Origin: Pacificoceanicola sp049341065
Lineage (GTDB): Bacteria > Pseudomonadota > Alphaproteobacteria > Rhodobacterales > Rhodobacteraceae
Assembly: GCF_049341065.1 (NCBI RefSeq)
Contig: NZ_JBMPIX010000002.1
Location: 186,001-250,000 of the forward strand
Direction of reading: 5' to 3'
DNA length: 64,000 nt
The stretch's first letter is position 1, and the number at the start of each line of letters is the position of its first letter. A program made the position numbers and the translations under genes. Positions 9,387 through 18,474 of this stretch are shown piece by piece. The notes beneath the pieces were generated by a model. It had not been told where the DNA came from and did not search any database. It worked only from the letters and a program-made list of their open reading frames with translations.

Positions 9387-10577
9387 ATGCTCTTGCGTGC
9401 CATCGACCGGTTCTTCAGTCACGAAGCTTCCGGCGGTATTCTTTTGATGCTGGCTGCCGTTGCGGCCATGATCATCGCCAACTCTGGCCTCGCCGGGGTT
9501 TATGATGGCGCCTTGGGCAGTTATCTGGCCGTCACCCTGAACGGAGAGGGGCTGCAAAAGCCGCTGATCCTGTGGATCAACGACGGCTTGATGGCGATCT
9601 TCTTCTTCCTGATCGGCCTCGAGTTGAAGGCCGAGCTTTTGGAGGGCAAGCTCAAGCGCCCTTCGGACGTGGTTTTGCCGGGAATGGCCGCTGTTGGCGG
9701 TATGGTCCTGCCCGCGCTGGTCTTCCTTGCGTTCAACCTTGGCAACGCTGCCACCGTGACCGGCTGGGCGATTCCGGCAGCCACGGACATCGCTTTTGCC
9801 TTGGGCGTACTGGCCCTCGTCGGTGACCGCGTGCCCTCCTCGCTCAAGATCTTCCTGCTGACGCTGGCGATCTTGGACGACATGGGTGCGATCATCATCA
9901 TCGCTTTGTTCTACACGGCCGAACTGAAGGTCGATTACCTCTATCTGGCGCTGATCCCTGCGGCGATCATGTTCTGGCTGAACGCCAAAGGCGCGCACCG
10001 CGTGGCGCCAATCCTGCTGCTGGGCGTGGTCATGTGGTTCTTTGTCCTGAAATCGGGCGTGCATGCCACGCTGGCAGGGGTCGTCACCGCCTTTTTCATC
10101 CCGCTCAAGGACAAGTGGGGCAAATCCCCGCTGCATGCGCTGGAACACGCCCTGTCGCCCTATGTGCTCTACTTCATCATCCCGGTCTTCGCTTTTGCCA
10201 ATGCGGGCGTCGTGTTGAAGGGCCTCAGCTTTTCCGATCTCTTCGCTCCCCTGCCGCTTGGCATTGCGCTGGGTTTGATCATTGGCAAGCAGATCGGCGT
10301 CTTTGGCGTCACCTTTGTCATGGTCAAAATGGGACTGGCGCGAATGCCTTCTGGGGCCACATGGGCGCAGATCTACGGCATCGCCTGTCTTGCGGGCATC
10401 GGTTTTACCATGTCGCTGTTCATCGGCTCGCTCAGCTACAGCGATGCGACCCTGATGAACGAAGTGCGGCTTGGGGTGCTGGCGGGGTCGGTGATCTCGG
10501 GCATTCTGGGATACACGGCGTTGCGCCTGTCGACCTCACCAGCCGAGTCCAAGAGTGAGCCTGCCCCTGCGGAATAA
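9387..10577 (+). CDS. nhaA: Na+/H+ antiporter NhaA
   Basis: A 396-residue inner-membrane sodium/proton antiporter that exports Na+ in exchange for H+, for salt and pH homeostasis. It has about 12 hydrophobic segments and the NhaA signatures: IPAATDIAFALGVLAL with the conserved Asp of TM4, and LAILDDMGAIIIIALFYT with the paired transport Asp residues of TM5. I preferred ATG 9387 because GGAGGG sits just upstream; the ATG at 9375 overlaps that ribosome site. It is monocistronic and convergent with scpA. Confidence 0.95.
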   Translation: MLLRAIDRFFSHEASGGILLMLAAVAAMIIANSGLAGVYDGALGSYLAVTLNGEGLQKPLILWINDGLMAIFFFLIGLELKAELLEGKLKRPSDVVLPGMAAVGGMVLPALVFLAFNLGNAATVTGWAIPAATDIAFALGVLALVGDRVPSSLKIFLLTLAILDDMGAIIIIALFYTAELKVDYLYLALIPAAIMFWLNAKGAHRVAPILLLGVVMWFFVLKSGVHATLAGVVTAFFIPLKDKWGKSPLHALEHALSPYVLYFIIPVFAFANAGVVLKGLSFSDLFAPLPLGIALGLIIGKQIGVFGVTFVMVKMGLARMPSGATWAQIYGIACLAGIGFTMSLFIGSLSYSDATLMNEVRLGVLAGSVISGILGYTALRLSTSPAESKSEPAPAE

Positions 10578-10620
10578 TGCCCAAGTCATGAACGCGGCCA
10601 GCTCGTTTTGGCCGAGATGA

Positions 10621-10646
10621 AAAAAGCGCGCCCCATCGGGGCGCGC
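10621..10646 (-). terminator. Rho-independent terminator of scpA
   Basis: A perfect 9-pair stem (GCGCGCCCC / GGGGCGCGC) with a 3-base loop. On the minus strand it is followed by TTTTT, so it ends scpA transcription; it may also stop nhaA read-through. Confidence 0.8.
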
Positions 10647-10669
10647 AGATCGTTTCAAGGTCAGCAATC

Positions 10670-12805
10670 TCAGGATTTGCGGGTTTCGCGGATGATCCGT
10701 AAAATGTCCTGCGCCGCGTCGGGGATGTTCGTCCCTGGGCCGAAGATCGCCTTGACCCCCGCATTGTACAGGAATTCATAGTCCTGATGCGGGATCACCC
10801 CGCCGCAGATCACGATGATGTCCCCCGCGCCCTGCGCCTTGAGTTCCTCGACCAATTGCGGCGCAAGCGTCTTGTGCCCTGCCGCCTGAGACGAAATCCC
10901 GATCACATGCACATCGTTGTCGATGGCATCCTGCGCCGCTTCGGCCGGGGTCTGGAACAGCGGGCCAACATCGACGTCAAAGCCGATGTCAGCAAAGGCC
11001 GTGGCAATCACCTTGGCGCCCCGGTCGTGACCGTCCTGCCCCATCTTGACCACCAGCATACGCGGCCGGCGACCTTCGTCCTCGGCGAACTGATCGACCG
11101 CTTTTTGGATCGCGGCAAAGCCTTCGTCGCCTTCATAAGCGGCACCATAGACACCCGCCAAAGTCTTGACCTCGGCGCGGTGACGGCCGAATTCCTTTTC
11201 CATCGCCATGCTGATTTCTCCTACAGAGGCACGCGCCCGGGCAGCTTCGACCGCTGCTTCCAGAAGATTGCCTCCCTCTTTGGCGCGGCGGGTCAATTCA
11301 TCGAGCGCTGCCTGACAGGCGGCCTCATCGCGAGTGGCACGGATCTTTTCAAGACGCGCAACCTGACCGATCCGGACCTTGGCATTGTCGATATCAAGAA
11401 TGTCGAGATCGTCTTCCTTGCCCAGCTTATATTTGTTGACGCCGACGATCACATCGGTGCCGCGGTCAATATCTGCCTGACGCCGCGCCGCGGTCTCTTC
11501 GATCCGCAGTTTGGGCATGCCGGATTCAACCGCCTTGGTCATGCCGCCCATCTCATCGACTTCGGCGATCAGCTTCCACGCCTCTTCCGCCAGATCATGG
11601 GTCAGCTTTTCGACGTAATACGACCCGGCCAGCGGATCGACCACATTGGTCACGCCGGTTTCTTCCTGAAGGATCAGCTGGGTGTTGCGGGCGATGCGGG
11701 CGCTGAAGTCGGTTGGCAAGGCGATCGCCTCGTCCAGCGCGTTGGTGTGCAGCGATTGTGTGCCCCCCAGAACCGCCGACATCGCCTCGTAGGCGGTGCG
11801 GATCACATTGTTATAGGGGTCCTGTTCGGTCAGCGACACGCCCGAGGTCTGGCAATGGGTGCGCAGCATCTTGGAGCGGTCGTTCTTGGCGCCAAGCTCG
11901 GTCATGATCCGGTGCCACAGCATCCGCGCCGCGCGCAGCTTGGCCACTTCCATGAAGAAATTCTTGCCGATGGCAAAGAAGAACGACAGCCGGCCTGCGA
12001 ATTTGTCGATATCCATGCCCGCCTCGATGGCGGTTTTGACGTATTCCTTGCCGTCCGCGAGCGTATAGGCCAGCTCTTGCACCAAGGAGGCGCCAGCCTC
12101 TTGCATGTGGTAGCCCGAGATCGAGATGCTGTTGAACCTGGGCATCTCGTTCGAGGTATATTCGATGATATCCGAGATGATCCGCATCGAAGGTGCAGGC
12201 GGATAGATATAGGTGTTGCGCACCATGAATTCCTTCAGAATGTCATTCTGAATGGTGCCCGACAGGATCGCCTTGTCATGGCCCTGCTCTTCGCCGGTGA
12301 CGATAAAATTGGCGAGGATCGGAATCACCGCGCCGTTCATCGTCATCGAGACGCTGACCTTGTCCAGCGGGATGCCGTCGAACAGGATTTTCATATCCTC
12401 AACGCTGTCGATGGCCACACCGGCCTTGCCGACATCGCCCACCACGCGGGGGTGGTCGCTGTCATAGCCGCGGTGCGTCGCCAGATCGAAAGCGACCGAG
12501 ACGCCCTGCTGCCCGGCGTCCAGCGCCTTGCGATAAAAGGCGTTGCTTTCCTCGGCGGTCGAGAACCCCGCATACTGGCGGATGGTCCAGGGGCGCCCGG
12601 CGTACATTGTCGCTTTTACCCCACGCGTGAAGGGGCCGACCCCGGGCAGGCTGCCCATATGCGGCAGATCCTTCGTGTCGTCTTCGGTGTAAAGCGGCTT
12701 GACCTCGATGCCTTCCAGCGTGTGCCAGGTCAGGTCGTCCACAGTGCGGCCGCGCAGTTCCTTTTCAGCGAGTTGGCGCCAGTCTTCGGGCAGATCCGTC
12801 ATCAT
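10670..12805 (-). CDS. scpA: Methylmalonyl-CoA mutase (adenosylcobalamin-dependent)
   Basis: A 711-residue single-chain methylmalonyl-CoA mutase that converts (R)-methylmalonyl-CoA to succinyl-CoA. The N-terminal TIM-barrel substrate domain shows TMYAGRPWTIRQYAGFSTAE and GVSVAFDLATHRGYDSDHP. The C-terminal cobalamin domain (about residues 580-711) has KMGQDGHDRGAKV, whose DxHxxG histidine replaces the dimethylbenzimidazole ligand, plus GISSQAAGH. The ATG at 12805 (or 12802) follows AGAGGA. It completes the propionyl-CoA route with pccA and pccB upstream on the same strand. The first 41 bases overlap the end of the sulfotransferase-like gene. Confidence 0.96.
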   Translation of the reverse strand: MMTDLPEDWRQLAEKELRGRTVDDLTWHTLEGIEVKPLYTEDDTKDLPHMGSLPGVGPFTRGVKATMYAGRPWTIRQYAGFSTAEESNAFYRKALDAGQQGVSVAFDLATHRGYDSDHPRVVGDVGKAGVAIDSVEDMKILFDGIPLDKVSVSMTMNGAVIPILANFIVTGEEQGHDKAILSGTIQNDILKEFMVRNTYIYPPAPSMRIISDIIEYTSNEMPRFNSISISGYHMQEAGASLVQELAYTLADGKEYVKTAIEAGMDIDKFAGRLSFFFAIGKNFFMEVAKLRAARMLWHRIMTELGAKNDRSKMLRTHCQTSGVSLTEQDPYNNVIRTAYEAMSAVLGGTQSLHTNALDEAIALPTDFSARIARNTQLILQEETGVTNVVDPLAGSYYVEKLTHDLAEEAWKLIAEVDEMGGMTKAVESGMPKLRIEETAARRQADIDRGTDVIVGVNKYKLGKEDDLDILDIDNAKVRIGQVARLEKIRATRDEAACQAALDELTRRAKEGGNLLEAAVEAARARASVGEISMAMEKEFGRHRAEVKTLAGVYGAAYEGDEGFAAIQKAVDQFAEDEGRRPRMLVVKMGQDGHDRGAKVIATAFADIGFDVDVGPLFQTPAEAAQDAIDNDVHVIGISSQAAGHKTLAPQLVEELKAQGAGDIIVICGGVIPHQDYEFLYNAGVKAIFGPGTNIPDAAQDILRIIRETRKS

Positions 12806-13700
12806 TTTGTCCTCTCTTGTCGAGTCCCGCGACCAGCTGTATCGCCGGTTTTGCAGGCTCTGGGTCCTCTGTCAGTCGGGCCAGACCATCGGCCCCGGCG
12901 CGCAGCCAGAACAGATCGTCGGCATAGGTCTCGCGCAGTCGCGCGGCCTGAATGTCGGTGAAGGGGTTCCAGCGCCCCTCACCTTCGGGCAGCTGGCTTG
13001 GGTCCTGACCGCGATCTTCCAGAACCTCGCGCAGTTCGGGAAGATGCGGGCACTGGTTGACCCAGAATTCACCATGCGCGGCCATTTGCGGGAAAAACGA
13101 CCCGCTCATCTCGGCCAGCAGCCGGTCGGGGCGCGGGCCAAAGCGCTCGAAGGGCGAGACAAGGATTTCCGACCCCGGGCAGGCACAGGCCAGATCGGTG
13201 ATCACATGGCGCCAACTGCGCACGCTGGTCGAGATAAGCTCAAGCGCGGCCTCTGGCGGGATGCCGCCACCGCGCGGGATCAGATAGGCCATCGATGACG
13301 CCCACCAGCTTTCAAGCGATCTGATTTGCAGCACGACCCGGCGCACCGGGCTAAAGGCCCCATGCAGCCGCGCCATACGCTCACCGACTTCAGGGTACAG
13401 CAGGCGCGCACGCAGACAACGGCGCACAGATCCGATCATATTCTCGTCCGAGACGATCAGAATCGTCGCGCCGTTGCGTTCAGCCCCCCGCAGGTTCAGT
13501 TGCACGCGGCCTATAGCCCGGCGCGCTTGTTCAGGTGACACAGGGCGGTCAGCCACGCCATGCAGCAGCCCCTTGCGGGTGCGCCCCGGCCCCCAAAAGC
13601 CGATGGATCGCGCAGCAAGCTGGCTTTGATTGGCGCGCACGAAGCGCTGAAAACTGGTTGAGCCGGTGCGGTGGGCACCCAGATGCAGAATGACGTCCAT
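12765..13700 (-). CDS. Sulfotransferase-like P-loop protein
   Basis: A 311-residue protein whose N-terminus MDVILHLGAHRTGSTSFQ is a PAPS-binding-type P-loop with the RTGST core of bacterial sulfotransferase relatives. LQIRSLESWWASSM, in the middle, fits the 3'-phosphate loop region. No acceptor can be assigned; Roseobacter members are often annotated simply as hypothetical. The frame is open far upstream, but the family start is the Met at 13700 and the region before it is not protein-like. Its 3' end overlaps the scpA start by 41 bases in another frame, so the two are likely co-transcribed. A link to propionate metabolism is not evident. Confidence 0.78.
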   Translation of the reverse strand: MDVILHLGAHRTGSTSFQRFVRANQSQLAARSIGFWGPGRTRKGLLHGVADRPVSPEQARRAIGRVQLNLRGAERNGATILIVSDENMIGSVRRCLRARLLYPEVGERMARLHGAFSPVRRVVLQIRSLESWWASSMAYLIPRGGGIPPEAALELISTSVRSWRHVITDLACACPGSEILVSPFERFGPRPDRLLAEMSGSFFPQMAAHGEFWVNQCPHLPELREVLEDRGQDPSQLPEGEGRWNPFTDIQAARLRETYADDLFWLRAGADGLARLTEDPEPAKPAIQLVAGLDKRGQNDDGSARRLAPTR

Positions 13701-13866
13701 TGGCAGCACAGACCTTGCGATGCGCCGGGGTGGCAGCCCCCGGGCCGTTTCGATTGGCTGGCAAGGTGCGCCCGGCACTGTCACGATCTGGTTAAAGGTA
13801 AAATTTTCACGGATGGCGGTGGCTTGGCCCTGTGCATAGCCCCGCCCTGCCCCTATATCAGAGTGT

Positions 13867-14328
13867 ATGAAGTCTCTGATCAAAATCGTGTTTTCGGCAC
13901 TTATCCTGGCGTTGGCCAGCCCCGGCGCGGCCCAGTCGGCAGAAGATATTCTGCCCGACCCGCCGATCATCGAGGCTTCGCAGACCTCATTGGACGATTG
14001 GATCTGGTTGAAAAGGCCGGTCGTGGTCTTTGCCGACAATCCGGCCGATCCGCGATATGTCGAGCAGATGCAGCTGATCCTCGAACGCATCGACGCTCTG
14101 GTTCTGCGCGATGTGGTGGTGATCACCGACACCGACCCGGCTGCGGGCAGCACCGTCCGCAAGACCCTGCGCCCGCGCGGCTTCATGTTGGTGGTTCTGG
14201 CCAAGGACGGCAGTGTCGTCATCCGCAAACCAGCCCCTTGGGATGTGCGCGAAATCAGCCGCTCGATCGACAAGCTGCCGCTGCGCCAGCAAGAGGTGAA
14301 GGATAGCCGCGACGTGCTGCGCCGGTAG
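13867..14328 (+). CDS. DUF4174-family secreted protein
   Basis: A 153-residue protein with an N-terminal signal peptide (MKSLIKIVFSALILALASPGAAQS). The mature domain matches the DUF4174 pattern: WLKRPVVVFADNPADPRY, then DVVVITDTDPAAGS, then a segment ending FMLVVLAKDGSVVIRKPAPW, with a thioredoxin-like beta-alpha-beta layout but no CxxC. The function is unknown. It is divergent from the sulfotransferase-like gene and convergent with the lipoprotein gene, with the two stops one base apart (14328 and 14330). Confidence 0.82.
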   Translation: MKSLIKIVFSALILALASPGAAQSAEDILPDPPIIEASQTSLDDWIWLKRPVVVFADNPADPRYVEQMQLILERIDALVLRDVVVITDTDPAAGSTVRKTLRPRGFMLVVLAKDGSVVIRKPAPWDVREISRSIDKLPLRQQEVKDSRDVLRR

Positions 14329-14329
14329 G

Positions 14330-14857
14330 TCAGCTTTTTGTACGCATGAAAAACGCGACCTTCGCGGGCCGGTACAGCAGGACCATCGAATAGGTGACCG
14401 GATCGTAGATCATCATCGTGTCCGATGACATCAGCACGGTGTAGGCATCTACGGCAAAGGTGTCGTCCATGCAGCGTTTGCCCGGCCCGACAAAGCTGGC
14501 CAGCATCCCCAACCCCTTGAACAGGTTGATCGACATCAGTTGTTCCGACACTTGGTTCGGCGTCAGCCCGGGAATGTCGAAGGCCACTGTCCGGCCCTCC
14601 TGCAACAACGGGATCGCCGCACGCACCGAATTCATGATCACCGGGCCGCGCGTACGCCGTACTTCCGCCGAGACAACCGCGAACCGCGCCACGGTGCAAT
14701 CCTTCTCGGAGGTGAACTGCTCGGTCTCTGCAAGGAATATCCACGGCGCCACAATCTTCCGCGCCTCTTGCTCTGTATCGAGCTGGCATGCCGTCAGCCC
14801 GACCAAAGCCGTCAGTACACCCAAAGATCGCCGAAAGGTCCGGCCGAGCATGCGCAT
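14330..14857 (-). CDS. Putative lipoprotein of unknown function
   Basis: A 175-residue protein with a basic N-terminus, a hydrophobic stretch and a lipobox (LVGLTAC), so it is probably lipid-anchored at Cys24. The rest is a soluble domain with two further cysteines (KDCTVARF and GKRCMDDTF) and a hydrophobic C-terminal beta region (YDPVTYSMVLLYRPAKVAFF). I do not recognise the family. It lies just downstream of pccA on the same strand, so it may be in the pcc transcription unit. The start may be 14857 or 14851. Confidence 0.72.
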   Translation of the reverse strand: MRMLGRTFRRSLGVLTALVGLTACQLDTEQEARKIVAPWIFLAETEQFTSEKDCTVARFAVVSAEVRRTRGPVIMNSVRAAIPLLQEGRTVAFDIPGLTPNQVSEQLMSINLFKGLGMLASFVGPGKRCMDDTFAVDAYTVLMSSDTMMIYDPVTYSMVLLYRPAKVAFFMRTKS

Positions 14858-14863
14858 CCCCTA

Positions 14864-14909
14864 GAAAGCAAGCTTTCATCACGGTAGCGACGAAGTCTTG
14901 AGACTTCGT
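14864..14909. repeat. Two adjacent perfect palindromes downstream of pccA
   Basis: GAAAGC-AA-GCTTTC (14864-14877) and ACGAAGTC-TTGA-GACTTCGT (14890-14909) lie back to back between the pccA stop and the lipoprotein start. Neither has a T tract on the minus strand. They may form RNA hairpins that stabilise or attenuate the pccA message, or serve as a protein-binding site. Confidence 0.5.
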
Positions 14910-14948
14910 TGCCTGCGCAGGATATGTGCCCAGCCGGTCCAAACCGGG

Positions 14949-16949
14949 TTACTCGAATTCCATGATCACATCATCAACGGCAAGGCTGTCGCCCGCCGCC
15001 GCGTTGATCTTGGACACGACACCAGACTTTTCGGCGCGCAGGATGTTCTCCATCTTCATCGCTTCGACGGTACACAGTGCCTGACCGTCCTGAACTTCGT
15101 CGCCGACCTCGACATTGACCTTCACGATCAGGCCGGGCATCGGGCAAAGCAGCAGTTTCGAGGTATCTGGCGGCAGTTTTTCCGGCATCAGAGACGCCAG
15201 TTCGGCTTGGCGCGGCGTGCGCACATGCACCTTCAGGTCGGCGCCACGGGTGCGCAGGCGGAAGCCGTGGGTGATCTTGTCTACCTTCAGAACCAAAGAC
15301 GCGCCGCCAACGGTCATCGTTGCCAGCGTGTCGCCGGGGGTCCAGTTGCCTTCGACCCGCAAGGTGGAGCCATCCTTGAAGGTCACGGTCGAGCCTTCGT
15401 GATCGGCAGCAATCACCACGTCAAAGCTGGTGCCCTGCAGCGCGACATTCCAGTCCTCGCCGACATGACGTTCGTGGTTGTCGATCCGGCCAGAGATCCG
15501 CGCCCGGCGAATTTCCGCAACACGATTCATCGCGGCGGCAGCGGCAGCCACGCGGCGCAGCTCGTCCTCACCCAGGGTCACCCCTTCGAAACCGTCGGGA
15601 TATTCCTCGGCGATAAAGGCTGTGGTCATGTCGCCCGAGACGAACTTGGGGTGGTCCATCACAGCCGCCACGAAGGGCAGGTTGTGGCCGATACCTTCGA
15701 CCTCAAAGCTGTCGAGCGCATTGCGCATGGTCTCGATCGCCTCGCCGCGTGTGTGGCCCCAAGTGCAAAGCTTGGCGATCATCGGGTCGTAATACATGCT
15801 GATTTCGCCGCCTTCGAAGACGCCGGTATCGTTGCGCACAATGCCATCGCCCAGCGGACCTTCGGCGGGCGGACGATAGCGGGTCAGACGGCCAATCGAG
15901 GGCAGGAAGTTGCGGTACGGGTCTTCGGCATAAAGGCGATTTTCGATGGCCCAGCCGTTGATCTTCACATCGTCCTGCGTGATCGACAGCGGCTCACCAT
16001 TGGCCACGCGGATCATCTGCTCCACCAGATCGACGCCGGTGATCAGTTCGGTCACCGGGTGCTCTACCTGCAGGCGCGTGTTCATCTCGAGGAAGTAGAA
16101 GTTGCGATCCCCGTCCACGATGAATTCCACCGTACCTGCGGAAGCATAGCCCACGGCCTTGGCCAGTGCGACGGACTGCTCGCCCATCGCCTTGCGCGTC
16201 GCCTCATCAAGAAAGGGTGACGGCGCCTCTTCTACAACCTTCTGGTTCCGGCGCTGGATCGAGCATTCGCGCTCGTTGAGATAAATACCATTGCCATGCG
16301 CATCGCAGAGCACCTGAATTTCGATGTGACGCGGCTGGGTGACGAACTTTTCGATAAAGATCCGGTCGTCGCCAAAGCTGCTGGCCGCTTCGTTCTTGGA
16401 GGACTGAAAGCCTTCACGCGCCTCGTCGTCGTTCCAGGCGATCCGCATACCTTTGCCGCCGCCGCCGGCGCTGGCCTTAATCATCACCGGATAGCCGACC
16501 TCGTTCGAGATCTTGACCGCTTCGTCCGCATCTTCGATCAGGCCCATATAGCCCGGAACCGTGCTGACATTGGCCTCTTGGGCGATCTTCTTACTGGTGA
16601 TCTTGTCACCCATCGCCTCGATGGCTTTCACCGGGGGCCCGATAAAGGCGACGCCTGCGGCCTCCAGCGCCTCGGCGAACTTGGGGTTTTCAGAAAGGAA
16701 ACCATAGCCCGGGTGCACAGCCTGCGCGCCGGATTGCTTGATGGCCTCCATGATCTTGTCGATCACGATATAGGACTGGTTCGCCTGCGGCGGGCCGATG
16801 TGCACCGCCTCGTCGGCCATTTCCACATGCAGCGCGTGTTTGTCCGCGTCGGAATAGACGGCCACGGTCTTGATGCCCATCTTCTGGGCGGTCTTGATGA
16901 CCCGGCAGGCGATCTCGCCCCGGTTGGCGATTAGGATCTTGTCGAACAT
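14949..16949 (-). CDS. pccA: Propionyl-CoA carboxylase, alpha (biotin) subunit
   Basis: A 666-residue biotin carboxylase / biotin carrier subunit. It carboxylates its own biotin with ATP and bicarbonate and hands CO2 to PccB to make methylmalonyl-CoA. The N-terminus (MFDKILIANRGEIACRV), the ATP-grasp glycine loop (KASAGGGGKGMRIAW) and FLEMNTRLQVEHPVTE mark the biotin carboxylase domain. A BT linker follows (residues ~480-580), and the carrier domain ends with EAMKMENIL, biotinylated at Lys632. The ATG at 16949 follows AGAGGGG; an upstream in-frame extension is not conserved. Length and layout match the PccA family. Confidence 0.95.
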   Translation of the reverse strand: MFDKILIANRGEIACRVIKTAQKMGIKTVAVYSDADKHALHVEMADEAVHIGPPQANQSYIVIDKIMEAIKQSGAQAVHPGYGFLSENPKFAEALEAAGVAFIGPPVKAIEAMGDKITSKKIAQEANVSTVPGYMGLIEDADEAVKISNEVGYPVMIKASAGGGGKGMRIAWNDDEAREGFQSSKNEAASSFGDDRIFIEKFVTQPRHIEIQVLCDAHGNGIYLNERECSIQRRNQKVVEEAPSPFLDEATRKAMGEQSVALAKAVGYASAGTVEFIVDGDRNFYFLEMNTRLQVEHPVTELITGVDLVEQMIRVANGEPLSITQDDVKINGWAIENRLYAEDPYRNFLPSIGRLTRYRPPAEGPLGDGIVRNDTGVFEGGEISMYYDPMIAKLCTWGHTRGEAIETMRNALDSFEVEGIGHNLPFVAAVMDHPKFVSGDMTTAFIAEEYPDGFEGVTLGEDELRRVAAAAAAMNRVAEIRRARISGRIDNHERHVGEDWNVALQGTSFDVVIAADHEGSTVTFKDGSTLRVEGNWTPGDTLATMTVGGASLVLKVDKITHGFRLRTRGADLKVHVRTPRQAELASLMPEKLPPDTSKLLLCPMPGLIVKVNVEVGDEVQDGQALCTVEAMKMENILRAEKSGVVSKINAAAGDSLAVDDVIMEFE

Positions 16950-17000
16950 GTCTGTCCCCTCTTGTCTATTGGCCCTGCGCGGGCGCGAAAATCGCGGCAC

Positions 17001-17036
17001 AAAAACGCCGCCCACGGGCATGGCCCGGGGCGGCGT
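17001..17036 (-). terminator. Probable terminator of the small lipoprotein gene
   Basis: An 8-pair stem (ACGCCGCC / GGCGGCGT, with an inner GGGC/GCCC arm) is followed on the minus strand by TTTTT. It lies between the stop at 17087 and the pccA start, so pccA probably has its own promoter or relies on read-through. Confidence 0.7.
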
Positions 17037-17086
17037 CAGAATGCCTGATCGGACGGGGCGCAGCCCGACCGGTTACATGGCGAAAA

Positions 17087-17299
17087 TTATTTGTCTTTGC
17101 AGATGCCCGGAGTGAGATCGTCACAGACAACGCCTGCGGCGCCGCCGATTGCGGCCCCTGCGGCGACGTTGTTTCCGGTTGCTGCTGCGGTGGCAGCGCC
17201 TGCTCCGGCACCGATAAGACCGCGTTCCAGATCGGTGCCTTCGCACGCGGCGAGACCGGCAAGTGCGAGAATGGCGAAAGTGAAGCTCTTGAGGCGCAT
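17087..17299 (-). CDS. Small glycine-zipper lipoprotein
   Basis: A 70-residue protein with a lipoprotein signal (MRLKSFTFAILALAGLAAC) acylated at Cys19. The body is a glycine/alanine zipper (GLIGAGAGAATAAATG and AAGAAIGGAAG) typical of small outer-membrane-associated lipoproteins, and it ends with a Cys pair (VVCDDLTPGICKDK) that could form a disulfide. Its function is unknown. It is common just upstream of pccA in roseobacters as far as I recall, but a role in propionate metabolism is not shown. Confidence 0.8.
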   Translation of the reverse strand: MRLKSFTFAILALAGLAACEGTDLERGLIGAGAGAATAAATGNNVAAGAAIGGAAGVVCDDLTPGICKDK

Positions 17300-17606
17300 G
17301 TTATGTTCTCCGTTATCTGCTCAGCCGCACAAAGCGGCGAGTTGCAAGGAACGAACGCCGCCGGGCATTGGGATGTTCCCCGCGTCGAAAAACGCGGGTG
17401 CCTGAAAAGGGTGCCGGACGGGCCGCATGGGGACAGACAGCGCCGTCCGGCGAGGGATGGGTCACGCGTGTTTTTGCGACAAGGCGCATTCGGGGACATG
17501 CGTGATGGGGCCAGATTGCCCGGCTTTTTCGCACTCGCAAGACCCGGCAACCTGACTGGCAGAGAATGAGCCTTTTCCCGCGCAAATTGATCCAGCGTCG
17601 GCATAA
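17300..17606. other. 307-base gene-free region
   Basis: No coding sequence with credible protein character was seen on either strand. It contains a 7-pair hairpin (CCCGCGT / ACGCGGG, 17379-17398) without a T tract, and presumably the promoter of the lipoprotein gene that starts at 17299. Confidence 0.45.
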
Positions 17607-17966
17607 TCACGCCCAATCCCCCCCTTCGAAAATCTCGGGGAAGGAGGCGCGCGCGGCAGCCTCGTCGATCACCAACATGGCGTCATAGCTTTCGGGGTCG
17701 AACGGGTCGTCGTAGGGCAGGACCTCGCGTCCGAACAGCCATGACAAGCGACCGGCATCGAGATTGCCTCGCTCAAACGGCTGGTCGCCGAAATGCGCCC
17801 AGAGCGCCGCCATAAAGCCTACGTCCGCCCGTTTGTCCGGCGGGCGACGATCGCGATAGCGTTCGCGCGCAACCAGTGGCGTCACCCCTTTGGGGTTCGC
17901 GCGGCGCAGGGTGAATTGATAGTCTGTTCCGGGAAGACGTCCGGGGAAACCGCGGTGCTTCAGCAT
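17607..17966 (-). CDS. Conserved hypothetical protein in the pcc cluster
   Basis: A 119-residue soluble protein, rich in Arg and Asp, starting MLKHRGFPGRLPGTDYQFTL. The second half is acidic (LPYDDPFDPESYDAMLVIDE). It has no signal peptide or membrane segment and I do not recognise a family. It reads as a real gene: codon use matches its neighbours and the product is well mixed and not low-complexity. It lies between pccB and pccA on the same strand. Confidence 0.65.
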   Translation of the reverse strand: MLKHRGFPGRLPGTDYQFTLRRANPKGVTPLVARERYRDRRPPDKRADVGFMAALWAHFGDQPFERGNLDAGRLSWLFGREVLPYDDPFDPESYDAMLVIDEAAARASFPEIFEGGDWA

Positions 17967-18116
17967 GCCCCGCCCTCCTGTTCTGGAAATGCGGGAAAAT
18001 CTGCGCGACGCCTGTCACCAATGGTCAGGTCTGTCGGCCGCGGACCGGGCCAAAGCGCGTCCGGATGGAAACCGGTGCAAAGCGGGACGGGCGAAACCGC
18101 CCGCCCCGAAGTCTGC

Positions 18117-18260
18117 TTACTTGTACTTGCCGGTGTAGACGGGCTCGACGCTGATGGGCTCAGGGTTAACCACGACATACTCTTCTTCTTGCTGGCCGCC
18201 ACAAGCCGAGAGGCTTGCAACAAAACCCAGCATGGCAAGAAGTTGGATGCTCTTGGACAT
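18117..18260 (-). CDS. Very small lipoprotein (47 residues)
   Basis: A short gene read directly from the minus strand: ATG at 18260, TAA at 18119-18117. The product begins MSKSIQLLAMLGFVASLSAC, a complete lipoprotein signal with the acylated Cys at position 20. A short acidic linker (GGQQEEEYVVV) and the tail EPVYTGKYK follow. GAGAGAAAG just upstream serves as the ribosome site. The function is unknown. A stem (CGGGCG / CGCCCG, 18088-18103) lies downstream. Its size makes it easy to miss in automatic annotation. Confidence 0.75.
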   Translation of the reverse strand: MSKSIQLLAMLGFVASLSACGGQQEEEYVVVNPEPISVEPVYTGKYK

Positions 18261-18474
18261 CTTTCTCTCCTGTCAAGTTCAACGAATTGGGCAAGACGCA
18301 AGCGCCTCACCTGTCCCCGTTTCGAGGTTTCGATTGCATGGATGCAATCAGGCCTCAAGATAGCTGCGCGCGTGGGCAAAAGATACGCCCGCCTTTGCAA
18401 GCGGCGGCGCTGTGACGGGAAAGCCTCAGAAACTTGTCCACATGAGGAGACGCGCGCAAGATATTGTGGAAACA

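Noticed and set aside
12765..14942. A 725-codon minus-strand open frame
   Set aside because: Only the last 311 codons read as a protein family; the upstream part runs antisense to the DUF4174 gene and alongside the lipoprotein gene and looks like chance open frame.
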